Below, piece after piece: positions 1-5,103 of a stretch of DNA of 5,103 bases. Made by a program: the position numbers and the translations under genes. The first letter of the stretch is position 1, and each line of letters starts with the position of its first letter. The stretch is taken from assembly GCA_041629655.1 (NCBI GenBank), contig JBFKMV010000254.1, positions 1 through 5,103 on the forward strand, written 5' to 3'. The stretch comes from JBFKMV01 sp041629655. Its GTDB lineage: Bacteria; Acidobacteriota; Polarisedimenticolia; Polarisedimenticolales; Polarisedimenticolaceae. The notes beneath the pieces are model-generated. The model saw only the letters and a list, made by a program, of their open reading frames with translations. It had not been told where the DNA came from and did not search any database.

Positions 1-962
1 AATTTGCCCCCCGACAGCGAGCCGTTCTCGGGGTCGAGCGGGAACGTGTCGCCGGGGACGTTGTCCGGGCCGACGACGAAGTAGTACGGCACGCGGGCGC
101 GCCCGGCGAAGGCCACGACTTTGTAGCCGTCCACGTCGGCGCCGATGGTCGGCCCCACGTTGTCGGCGTCGTCGACGCCCGACACCTCGGCGAGAGCGAC
201 GGTCTGAGTGCTGCCCCAGCCCGCAGCGGTCTTGGCGCGGTAGTGGATGCCCTCGCCGTAGCGCACCGTGTTGACCACGTGCAGCGAATCGTCGCGGCGG
301 TCGACGGCGATCCAGGAGAAGTCGCTCGACGGGTGCAGCGACTGGGAGCTTCCCGCGCCGCCGCCCATGGTGTACGTGTTGTGGTACACGGAGTACGAGC
401 GCCAGGTGAGCTGGGCCACGTCGGCGCCGTCGAAGTCGATCGCGCCGTTGTTGTCGTCGCCCACCGCGTCGGGACCGGAGATCACGACGTCGTCGTCGAT
501 CACGTACAGGATCACCCGCGGGCTGTCGATCCGCGAAACCGTGACGTGGACCCGGTCCTGGGAATCGATGGCCAGCCGCGGCTTGCGCCAGGCGTTGGCC
601 ACCGTGATCGGCGGAATGAACCCGGAGCCGTTCCAGCGCGAGTAGCGCACCGCGCCCATCACCACGTGGGGCCGGTCGAGGCTGTCCACCGCCACCTGCG
701 GGTCGTCGCCGCTGCCCACGTAGTACTCCGCGCCGACGCTGTCGGGGTAGTCGACCTGCCGGTAGTACGTCGCGCCGGCGCGCGCGTAGACCACGTGCAG
801 CCCTCCGGCGGAGTCGATCGCGACGTCGGGGTCGGAACCCGAGGCCACGGTCACGCGGGGGCCGAGCTGCTCGGAAGCGCCCTGGGCGAGGGCCGGGGCG
901 GAGCAGGTCAGGGCCAGCACGGCAATCGCGAGCCAGGCGGCGGGCGGCGTCGATGTTCTCAC
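1..962 (-). CDS. Exported beta-propeller-like repeat protein, N-terminal part (runs off left edge)
   Basis: Not matched to a named gene. The minus-strand frame is open from a GTG at 962 to the window edge, giving 320 complete residues with no stop. The GTG is preceded by GAGGA at good spacing. It begins a classical Sec signal peptide: Arg2, hydrophobic core about residues 10-21, likely signal peptidase I cleavage after ALA (26/27). The mature part carries degenerate repeats of the form P-x-[VL]-A-[IV]-D-S-x-x-[RG]-x-H-V at about residues 45-58, 88-100, 128-140 and 218-230. A weaker copy lies near 272-284. Several are followed by a Tyr-rich strand and a Gly/Trp turn. The 40-44 residue spacing fits blades of a BNR/sialidase-like or similar beta-propeller. 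An insertion at about 160-182 is rich in Asp, Asn and Gly and could bind calcium. The only visible Cys (20) is in the signal peptide. Likely periplasmic or secreted; the ligand is unknown and no catalytic activity can be claimed. It is transcribed divergently from the next gene. Confidence 0.85.
   Translation of the reverse strand, partial: MRTSTPPAAWLAIAVLALTCSAPALAQGASEQLGPRVTVASGSDPDVAIDSAGGLHVVYARAGATYYRQVDYPDSVGAEYYVGSGDDPQVAVDSLDRPHVVMGAVRYSRWNGSGFIPPITVANAWRKPRLAIDSQDRVHVTVSRIDSPRVILYVIDDDVVISGPDAVGDDNNGAIDFDGADVAQLTWRSYSVYHNTYTMGGGAGSSQSLHPSSDFSWIAVDRRDDSLHVVNTVRYGEGIHYRAKTAAGWGSTQTVALAEVSGVDDADNVGPTIGADVDGYKVVAFAGRARVPYYFVVGPDNVPGDTFPLDPENGSLSGGK
267..836 (-). repeat. Protein-level propeller repeats within the exported protein
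   Basis: The conserved Asp of the A-[IV]-D core falls at residues 50, 93, 133 and 221. The intervals are 43, 40 and 88 residues, and 88 is about two periods, so one degenerate blade or an insertion probably lies between the third and fourth recognisable copies. The repeat is degenerate at DNA level: it is seen in the translation, not as near-identical nucleotide copies. This argues for an old domain architecture rather than a recent tandem duplication. Confidence 0.6.
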
Positions 963-1187
963 GGTGTCCTCGTCCAGGGTTGCGGGCAGGTGGGTGCCCG
1001 GATGCGAAACCGTTTGAAAGAGCAATCGGCGTACCAACGAAAAGACCCCGAGCGACGCACCCGGCGCGACCTTCCGGCCCCGTGGGCCGTGTAAAGACTG
1101 TCGCGAATCGTGCAGACTCTTCACGGCGGCGGCCCGGGATCCGCATGCGCTACGATGACGGCTCGGCCGACGCCGGGGAGGGATGCG
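963..1187. other. Divergent intergenic region
   Basis: These 225 bases separate two divergent starts, so promoters for both genes should lie here. The stretch at about 1005-1050 is visibly more A/T-rich than its surroundings, as expected for a promoter or regulator site. TTGAAA (1014-1019) resembles a -35 box but has no good -10 at the right distance. TACGAT (1151-1156) resembles a -10 for the rightward gene but lacks a matching -35. AGACT occurs twice in direct orientation, 19 bp apart (1095-1099 and 1114-1118), flanking the palindrome TCGCGA (1101-1106). None of this is strong enough to call a specific promoter or operator. Confidence 0.5.
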
Positions 1188-1190
1188 GTG
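1176..1190 (+). promoter_or_regulatory. Shine-Dalgarno and GTG start that fix the N-terminus of the membrane protein
   Basis: The frame is open upstream to a GTG at 1110 and contains ATGs at 1155 and 1200. Only the GTG at 1188-1190 has a strong ribosome binding site, GGGAGG at 1176-1181, six bases upstream. This start also gives a short basic cytoplasmic tail before the membrane segment. The ATG at 1200 is the main alternative and would remove only four residues. Confidence 0.7.
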
Positions 1191-2201
1191 CAGGATGGCA
1201 TGTCATCGTCGGGCCGGCCCGATGGATCGCCGGCGCCGAAGCGGCGGCGAACGTCGATCCTCGTTGCCCGTCGCACGGCCGTCGCGCTGGCCTGGGTGGC
1301 GACCCTGGTGCTGGCCTTCGTCGCGGGCGTGTGGTCCGCCGGCTCCGGCTGGCAAGCCGACGCGGGCGCGCACGGCCCGGCCACGGAGAGCACCGTCGCG
1401 CGCGCGGAGCTCGATCCGGCCACGACCGATCCGCTCGGGGCGCTCCCCGAGCCCGCGCCGTCGAGCGAGGACGCGGTGGAGGACGAGCCGGAGCCTGCGG
1501 CTCCCGCACCGAAGCCGGCAGCGAAACCCATGCCGCGCGAGAAGGCGCCCCCGCCGCCACCCCCGGTCGAACCGCCCGCGGAGCCCGTCGAGGCCGCGCC
1601 GGCCGCGCCCGCGGTCTCCGCGACCGAGCTGGCCCGCCGCGCCGACACGCTCGCCGTGGGCGGCGACGAGGACGACGCGCGCCGCGAGGCCGAGGCGCTG
1701 CTCGCCACGCACGGGTCGTTCACCGCGCTGACGGCCGCGCTCGCCGGTGAAGGAGCGGACGAGGTCGCGGCGCGACTGACCGCCTTGCGGGTGTTGCAGC
1801 TCGCCGGCCTCGAGTCGGAGGCCACCGAGCTGGCCCGCGAGCTCAAGCGCAGCCACCTCGGCACCCCGGAGGTGCTGAAGTCGATCCGGAGCTGGCGCCT
1901 GCTCACGCCGCGCATCACCCGGCTCGACTCCTCGATCGAGGACGACAAGCGGGTCGTGGTCACCGGGACCCTGGTCAACCCCGACATCGGCGAGATTCGC
2001 CGCGTGTTCGTGCAGGTCGACGGACTCGACGCGGCGGGCAACGTGCTGACCACGACCCGCGCCCGCGTCCGCCCGAAGGCCCTGGCCCCCGGCAGCGGCG
2101 GATCCTTCACCGTGCGGTTCGACGACGTGGACCCGGCCTCGATCCTGAGGACCCGCGCGACGGTCGTGGAATGGGAATCCGAGGTGCTCGAGCCGAGCTG
2201 A
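1188..2201 (+). CDS. Single-pass membrane protein with Pro-rich spacer and C-terminal FxLYD/DUF3426-like domain
   Basis: Unnamed protein of 337 residues. Residues 1-29 are a hydrophilic, basic cytoplasmic tail (KRRR at 18-21). Residues about 30-49 form one transmembrane helix with positive charge on the N-terminal side, so the rest should lie outside the cytoplasm. Residues about 87-142 are a low-complexity Pro/Ala/Glu spacer including a run of six Pro, suited to spanning periplasm or cell wall. Residues about 145-235 look helical, Ala/Leu/Glu-rich and TPR-like in composition. Residues about 245-331 are a beta-rich domain. Its VVVTGTLVNP strand, DAAGNVL turn and PGSGGSFTVRF edge match the pattern of FxLYD/DUF3426 domains (G-x-[LV]-x-N start, D-x-x-G-x-[VL] middle, P-G ... 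F-x-[VL] end). No zinc ribbon precedes it, unlike many DUF3426 proteins. Function unknown. The following gene has its own promoter, so this one is probably transcribed alone; no clear terminator follows. Confidence 0.85.
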   Translation: MQDGMSSSGRPDGSPAPKRRRTSILVARRTAVALAWVATLVLAFVAGVWSAGSGWQADAGAHGPATESTVARAELDPATTDPLGALPEPAPSSEDAVEDEPEPAAPAPKPAAKPMPREKAPPPPPPVEPPAEPVEAAPAAPAVSATELARRADTLAVGGDEDDARREAEALLATHGSFTALTAALAGEGADEVAARLTALRVLQLAGLESEATELARELKRSHLGTPEVLKSIRSWRLLTPRITRLDSSIEDDKRVVVTGTLVNPDIGEIRRVFVQVDGLDAAGNVLTTTRARVRPKALAPGSGGSFTVRFDDVDPASILRTRATVVEWESEVLEPS

Positions 2202-2221
2202 ACGAGGCCCGCTCCTACCGC

Positions 2222-2251
2222 TTGACCCTCCTCGCCTGCGTGGCGTATGGT
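2222..2251 (+). promoter_or_regulatory. Sigma70-type promoter of the secreted protein/metalloprotease unit
   Basis: TTGACC (2222-2227) and TATGGT (2246-2251) are separated by 18 bases, each with four or five matches to the TTGACA/TATAAT consensus. Transcription would start near 2258, leaving a leader of about 46 bases before the ATG at 2304. The discriminator just after the -10 is a C-run (2252-2256). A G/C-rich discriminator is typical of promoters sensitive to ppGpp and growth rate in well-studied bacteria; applying that here is inference. Confidence 0.65.
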
Positions 2252-2277
2252 CCCCCAATCCGTAACCTTGGACCAGG

Positions 2278-2307
2278 ATGACTTTCGATCTGGGGGGCAA
2301 TCCATGA
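2278..2307 (+). other. Possible leader mini-ORF overlapping the next start codon (ATGA)
   Basis: An ATG at 2278 opens a nine-codon frame (MTFDLGGNP). Its TGA at 2305-2307 overlaps the ATG of the downstream gene at 2304-2306 in an ATGA junction. It lies entirely within the predicted transcribed leader and spans the downstream gene's G-rich ribosome binding site. Such a layout can couple translation by termination and reinitiation. The mini-ORF itself has only a weak, badly spaced AGG upstream, so it may be a chance frame. Confidence 0.25.
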
Positions 2308-2819
2308 CACGAAAACTGGCGCTGGCCGGCGCCGTCGTGCTGCTGGGCGTGAGCCTGGCCGGGGCGACGACACTGCTCAGGATGGACTTCGAGGACCTCA
2401 GGCGCGAGGCCGATGCGATCGTGATCGGCACCGTGACCGCCGTCGACGGGGAGTGGGACCCGAGCCTCAACTTCATCCACTCCAACGTCACGTTGCGGGT
2501 GGAGCGGGCGCTGCTCGGGCAGGCCGCGGACACGATCGTGCTCCGGACCCCCGGCGGCACGATCGGCGGCTCGGGACAGATCGCGCACGGGGCGGCTGCG
2601 TTCGAGGTCGGCGAGCGGGTGCTCGTCTTCCTGACCGCCTGGGAGGACGGCACGCCGAAGGTGCTCGGCTACGCCCAGGGCAAGTCCCGGGTCGTGCCGG
2701 ACGACCGGCAGCGCGAGTGGCTCGAGGGCGGCTCGGCGAACGGCATGTCCGTGGAGGCGGCCGCGCGCGAGATCGCGCACGGTCCCGACGTCAACATCCC
2801 GCTGCGGCCGGCGAGCTAG
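2304..2819 (+). CDS. Small secreted protein with OB-fold-like pattern, partner of the metalloprotease
   Basis: Protein of 171 residues, family name not recognised. The ATG at 2304 was chosen because a G-run (2292-2297) precedes it by six bases and it begins directly with a signal peptide: MTRK, hydrophobic core about 5-19, likely cleavage after AGA at 19-21. An upstream in-frame ATG at 2247 overlaps the -10 box and is rejected. The mature core (about 36-110) alternates strands in an order resembling an OB barrel: ADAIVIGTV, then a variable loop, NVTLRVERALLG, DTIVLRTPGG, and FEVGERVLVFL. The TPGG-IGG-G loop and the GE-x-VLVFL strand look like its most family-specific features. The protein has no cysteine, unlike its neighbour. 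The tail after about 125 is polar. It lies nine bases upstream of the metalloprotease gene under a shared promoter, so a role as inhibitor, chaperone or substrate-side partner is plausible but inferred. Confidence 0.85.
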   Translation: MTRKLALAGAVVLLGVSLAGATTLLRMDFEDLRREADAIVIGTVTAVDGEWDPSLNFIHSNVTLRVERALLGQAADTIVLRTPGGTIGGSGQIAHGAAAFEVGERVLVFLTAWEDGTPKVLGYAQGKSRVVPDDRQREWLEGGSANGMSVEAAAREIAHGPDVNIPLRPAS

Positions 2820-2828
2820 GGGGCGATC

Positions 2829-3944
2829 ATGAAGAACACGAGATTCGCCATCGTCCTCATCGCCACGCTCCTGCTCACCAGCGGCTTCGTCTCGGCGTTC
2901 GTGCTGTTCGATCCGCCGCTGAAGTGGTTGTCCGGCGATCTGCCGCGCGAAATCCAGGTCAACCAGAACGGGCACTCCGCCGTGAATGACGGAGACGGGG
3001 GCGTCACCGAGATCGTCGACGCCATCGCCAGCAGCTGGAACGCGGCGGTTCCCGGGACCCTCACCACGACCACGCTGGTGGCCAGCCCGCCCGCCTCGGT
3101 CGGCGACGGGATCTCGACCTTGCACTTCAACGTCGTCGGCACCGGCTGCTCGGGCTCGTGCCTGGCGGTGACCTTCACCCCGACGACGCCTGTCGGCAGC
3201 GAGACCGTCAACGGGATCACCTTCGGCGGGATCACCGACTCGGACATCTTCTTCAACCCCAAGGGCAAGTTCTATTCGGACAGCGAGCCCGACGGTTGTA
3301 ACCGCGAGTCGCACATCGAGTCCGTCGCCGTGCACGAGGTCGGCCACCTACTGGGCCTCGGGCACACCCCGGTTTCCAACGCCACGATGTTCGCCACCAC
3401 GGCCCAGTGCAGCAACAACGGCGAGTCGCTGGCCCAGGACGACATCGACGGCATCAACTGCATCTACAACAACGGCTACGGCTGCGGCGGCTGCGTGCCG
3501 GACACGCTGGTCGTGGACCAGACCAACTGCGACCAGCCCTCGAGCGGTCCCAACGCCGGCGACTTCGTGGTCGAGACGTTCATCGTCGACAACTGCGGCG
3601 GGGCCGTGGCCAGCGCTGACGTCACCATCGACATCCCGACCTCGCCGCTCGGGCCGCTGAGCTGCACCGGCACGACCAGCTCCAGCGGGCGGCTCGGCTG
3701 CGCGCTGGACAACCCGCCGGACGGGCTCTACGAGAGCCTAGTCGGCGACGTGGCCAAGGCGGGCTTCAACAACTGGACCGGCTCGGAGTGCGGCGGCGTC
3801 GGCCAGCCGCCCTGCGGCTGCAGCATCGACATCGGCGGCGGCGGCTGCGTGCCGACGAGCAGCAAGGAGAAGGGTCCCAAGTGCAGTGACGGGATCGACA
3901 ACGACTGCGACGGCCTGATCGACGGGGCCGACCCCGACTGCTGA
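2829..3944 (+). CDS. Secreted matrixin-type zinc metalloprotease with C-terminal Cys/Asp DGIDNDCDG motif
   Basis: Protein of 371 residues; ATG preceded by a G-run (2820-2824). Signal peptide 1-23, likely cleavage after VSA. The catalytic domain spans about 25-215. SVAVHEVGHLLGLGHT contains the metzincin signature HExxHxxGxxH, with zinc ligands His169, His173 and His179 and catalytic Glu170. The Met-turn is NATMF (Met187), and the closing helix DDIDGINCIY (204-213) is typical of matrixins (M10-like). No PRCGxPD cysteine-switch propeptide is present, so the enzyme seems to be exported without the zymogen device of animal MMPs. Residues about 226-321 look like an Ig/CNA-B-type beta domain. The C-terminus (352-371) is C-SDGIDNDCDGLID-xxDPDC, a calcium/metal-loop-like motif. 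Eighteen cysteines, an even number, imply an extensively disulfide-bonded extracellular protein. The substrate is unknown. Co-transcribed with the small secreted protein upstream; a terminator follows. Confidence 0.92.
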   Translation: MKNTRFAIVLIATLLLTSGFVSAFVLFDPPLKWLSGDLPREIQVNQNGHSAVNDGDGGVTEIVDAIASSWNAAVPGTLTTTTLVASPPASVGDGISTLHFNVVGTGCSGSCLAVTFTPTTPVGSETVNGITFGGITDSDIFFNPKGKFYSDSEPDGCNRESHIESVAVHEVGHLLGLGHTPVSNATMFATTAQCSNNGESLAQDDIDGINCIYNNGYGCGGCVPDTLVVDQTNCDQPSSGPNAGDFVVETFIVDNCGGAVASADVTIDIPTSPLGPLSCTGTTSSSGRLGCALDNPPDGLYESLVGDVAKAGFNNWTGSECGGVGQPPCGCSIDIGGGGCVPTSSKEKGPKCSDGIDNDCDGLIDGADPDC

Positions 3945-3970
3945 TCGTCGCTCGGTTCGGAATCGGCACC

Positions 3971-4003
3971 ATGGGGCGGGTCCGACCCGCCCCATTTTCG
4001 TTT
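3971..4003 (+). terminator. Rho-independent terminator after the metalloprotease gene
   Basis: A perfect 12-base inverted repeat (3971-3982 and 3984-3995, ATGGGGCGGGTC and its complement around a central C) folds into a stem of about 10-11 G/C-rich pairs with a tiny loop. It is followed directly by the T-rich tract TTTTCGTTT (3995-4003). The left side has no matching A-tract, so it should act only on rightward transcription. It starts 27 bases after the metalloprotease stop codon. Confidence 0.9.
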
Positions 4004-4013
4004 CTGCCCCTTC

Positions 4014-4029
4014 AGGGAGGACGTCGATG
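4014..4029 (+). promoter_or_regulatory. Ribosome binding site and start of tyrA
   Basis: AGGGAGG (4014-4020) is a near-ideal Shine-Dalgarno six bases before ATG 4027. It lies only 11 bases downstream of the terminator T-tract, leaving no room for a promoter between terminator and gene. tyrA transcripts must start upstream of, or within, the hairpin region, or arise by read-through. Confidence 0.8.
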
Positions 4030-5103
4030 ACACTCGAGCGTCTGCGCGCGCGTCTGACGCGGGTGGATCGTGAGCTGATCGCGCTGGTCGCCGAGCGCCA
4101 ACGGATCGTCGCCGAGATCGGGGCGCACAAGATCCGGAACTCCGTTTCCCCGCGCGACTACGAGCGCGAGCGGGAGGTGCTGAGCGCCGCCCGCGAGCAG
4201 GCCGCGGAGCTGGGGCTGGAGCCCGAGCTGGCCGAGGACCTGATGCGCCGCCTGATCCTCTCCTCCCTGACGCACCAGGAGCACAAGCGCGTCGCGGCCC
4301 GGACCGAGGGGGTGGGCAAACGGGCCCTGATCATCGGCGGGGCGGGCAAGATGGGCTCGTGGTTCGCCGGGTTCCTGAGCTCGCAGGGGTTCGCCGTCGA
4401 GATCGCCGACCCGGCCGCCGCGGGCCCCGGCTACCCGGTCCGGTCCGACTGGCGGGCGGGGGAGCTGGACCACGACATCATCGTCGTCGCCACGCCGATC
4501 CAGGTCGCCGCCGGCGTGCTCGAGGAGCTGGCCGGGCTGCGGCCGGCGGGTCTCGTCGTGGACATCGGCTCGCTCAAGACGCCGCTGCGGCAGGGGATCG
4601 CGCGCCTCGTCGCCGCCGGCTGCCGCGTCAGCTCGCTCCACCCGATGTTCGGGCCCGAGACGCGGTTGCTCTCCGGGCGTCACGTGATCTTCGTCGACGT
4701 CGGCGTTCCCGCGGCGACCGCGGAGGCGCGCTCGCTGTTCGCCTCGACCATGGCCGAGCAGATCGAGATGTCGCTGGACGAGCACGACCGGCTGATCGCC
4801 TACGTGCTCGGGCTGTCGCACGCCCTCAACCTGGTCTTCTTCACGGCGCTGGCGGCGAGCGGAGAGCTGGTGCCGCGGCTCCAGACCCTCTCCAGCACGA
4901 CCTTCGACGCGCAGCTCCGGGTGGCCCGCCTCGTCGCCGGCGACAACCCGCACCTGTACTTCGAGATCCAGGCGCTCAACGACTACGGCGCCGACGCGCT
5001 GCGCGCGCTCAAGAGCGCGGTGGAACGGCTGGATCGGGCGATCCACGACCGGGACGAGGCGGCGTTCGCGACGCTGATGCGCCGCGGGCGAGATTATCTC
5101 GCC
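4027..5103 (+). CDS. tyrA: Bifunctional chorismate mutase/prephenate dehydrogenase (T-protein), 3' end cut by window
   Basis: Converts chorismate to prephenate and then, with NAD+, to 4-hydroxyphenylpyruvate in tyrosine synthesis; cytoplasmic. 359 residues are visible with no stop. E. coli TyrA has 373, so little is missing. Residues 1-88 are an AroQ-type chorismate mutase. Every active-site residue of the E. coli enzyme has a counterpart at a constant offset of four: Arg7, Arg24, Lys35, Asp44, Arg47, Glu48 and Gln84. Residues about 99-359 are the dehydrogenase: a Rossmann GxGxxG at 105-110 (GAGKMG), acidic Asp128 closing the second strand, LHPMFGP with catalytic His205, SHALN with His265, and Arg301 at the position of the prephenate-binding Arg294 of E. 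coli. No ACT domain is visible, and there is no room for one unless it lies beyond the edge. It follows a terminator and is probably unrelated in function to the upstream secreted proteins. Confidence 0.95.
   Translation, partial: MTLERLRARLTRVDRELIALVAERQRIVAEIGAHKIRNSVSPRDYEREREVLSAAREQAAELGLEPELAEDLMRRLILSSLTHQEHKRVAARTEGVGKRALIIGGAGKMGSWFAGFLSSQGFAVEIADPAAAGPGYPVRSDWRAGELDHDIIVVATPIQVAAGVLEELAGLRPAGLVVDIGSLKTPLRQGIARLVAAGCRVSSLHPMFGPETRLLSGRHVIFVDVGVPAATAEARSLFASTMAEQIEMSLDEHDRLIAYVLGLSHALNLVFFTALAASGELVPRLQTLSSTTFDAQLRVARLVAGDNPHLYFEIQALNDYGADALRALKSAVERLDRAIHDRDEAAFATLMRRGRDYLA

Noticed and set aside
897..912. Lipoprotein signal at LTC (Cys20) of the propeller protein
   Set aside because: The residue before Cys is Thr rather than Gly, Ala or Ser, and a clean ALA signal peptidase I site follows at 24-26.
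1014..1042. TTGAAA-based promoter in the divergent region
   Set aside because: No acceptable -10 element is found 16-18 bases downstream (1037-1042 reads ACGAAA).
243..1094. 283-codon plus-strand frame over the propeller gene
   Set aside because: Antisense shadow of the minus-strand exported protein. The translation is Arg/His/Val-rich with no domain, while the opposite strand gives a signal peptide and repeats.
1110..1187. Longer N-terminus for the membrane protein, starting at GTG 1110 or ATG 1155
   Set aside because: Neither start has a good ribosome binding site, while GTG 1188 follows GGGAGG at ideal distance and the extra residues add no recognisable feature.
2247..2303. Earlier ATG (2247) for the small secreted protein
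   Set aside because: It overlaps the -10 box, would put 19 polar residues before the signal peptide, and lacks a Shine-Dalgarno.
1203..3347. 714-codon open frame on the minus strand
   Set aside because: It runs antisense across three well-supported plus-strand genes. Its translation is rich in Arg, Gly, Ala and His with no recognisable domain, as expected for the complement of high-GC genes.
4012..5046. 344-codon minus-strand frame opposite tyrA
   Set aside because: The plus strand encodes an unmistakable TyrA with all catalytic residues; the antisense frame is a high-GC artefact.
1..5103. tRNA, rRNA, CRISPR, insertion sequence, attachment site
   Set aside because: No cloverleaf-like pattern, regularly spaced identical repeats, transposase motif or terminal inverted repeats were seen on either strand.

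Overview
The window comes from a high-GC bacterium, with G/C-rich third codon positions throughout. It is probably Gram-negative and probably not a well-studied lineage. Its mix of genes (a Sec-exported beta-propeller protein, a secreted matrixin-type metalloprotease ending in a Cys/Asp DGIDNDCDG motif, and a fused chorismate mutase/prephenate dehydrogenase) resembles deltaproteobacteria, myxobacteria or high-GC candidate phyla. I cannot fix the phylum from sequence alone. No RNA gene, mobile element, CRISPR array or phage gene is visible.

Layout. Bases 1-962 (minus strand) hold the N-terminal 320 residues of an exported beta-propeller-like protein that continues past the left edge. Bases 963-1187 are a divergent intergenic region. 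Bases 1188-2201 (plus) encode a single-pass membrane protein with a Pro/Ala/Glu-rich spacer and a C-terminal FxLYD/DUF3426-like beta domain. A good sigma70-type promoter (2222-2251) then starts a compact two-gene unit. The first gene is a small secreted, cysteine-free protein with an OB-fold-like pattern (2304-2819). Nine bases after it comes a cysteine-rich secreted zinc metalloprotease (2829-3944). A strong intrinsic terminator (3971-4003) closes this unit. The right end (4027 to the edge) is tyrA, the bifunctional chorismate mutase/prephenate dehydrogenase of tyrosine synthesis, truncated near its C-terminus by the window boundary.

How the parts may work together. tyrA is housekeeping and is insulated from the secretion genes by the terminator. 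The most interesting part is the promoter - small secreted protein - metalloprotease - terminator cassette. The protease has no visible cysteine-switch propeptide, and its co-transcribed partner resembles, at the level of pattern only, OB/netrin-like domains, the fold class of animal metalloprotease inhibitors (TIMPs). A protease plus inhibitor or chaperone pair is therefore a reasonable but unproven hypothesis. The start codons of the small secreted protein and of tyrA each sit in an ATGA overlap with the stop of a short upstream reading frame, which may or may not be meaningful.
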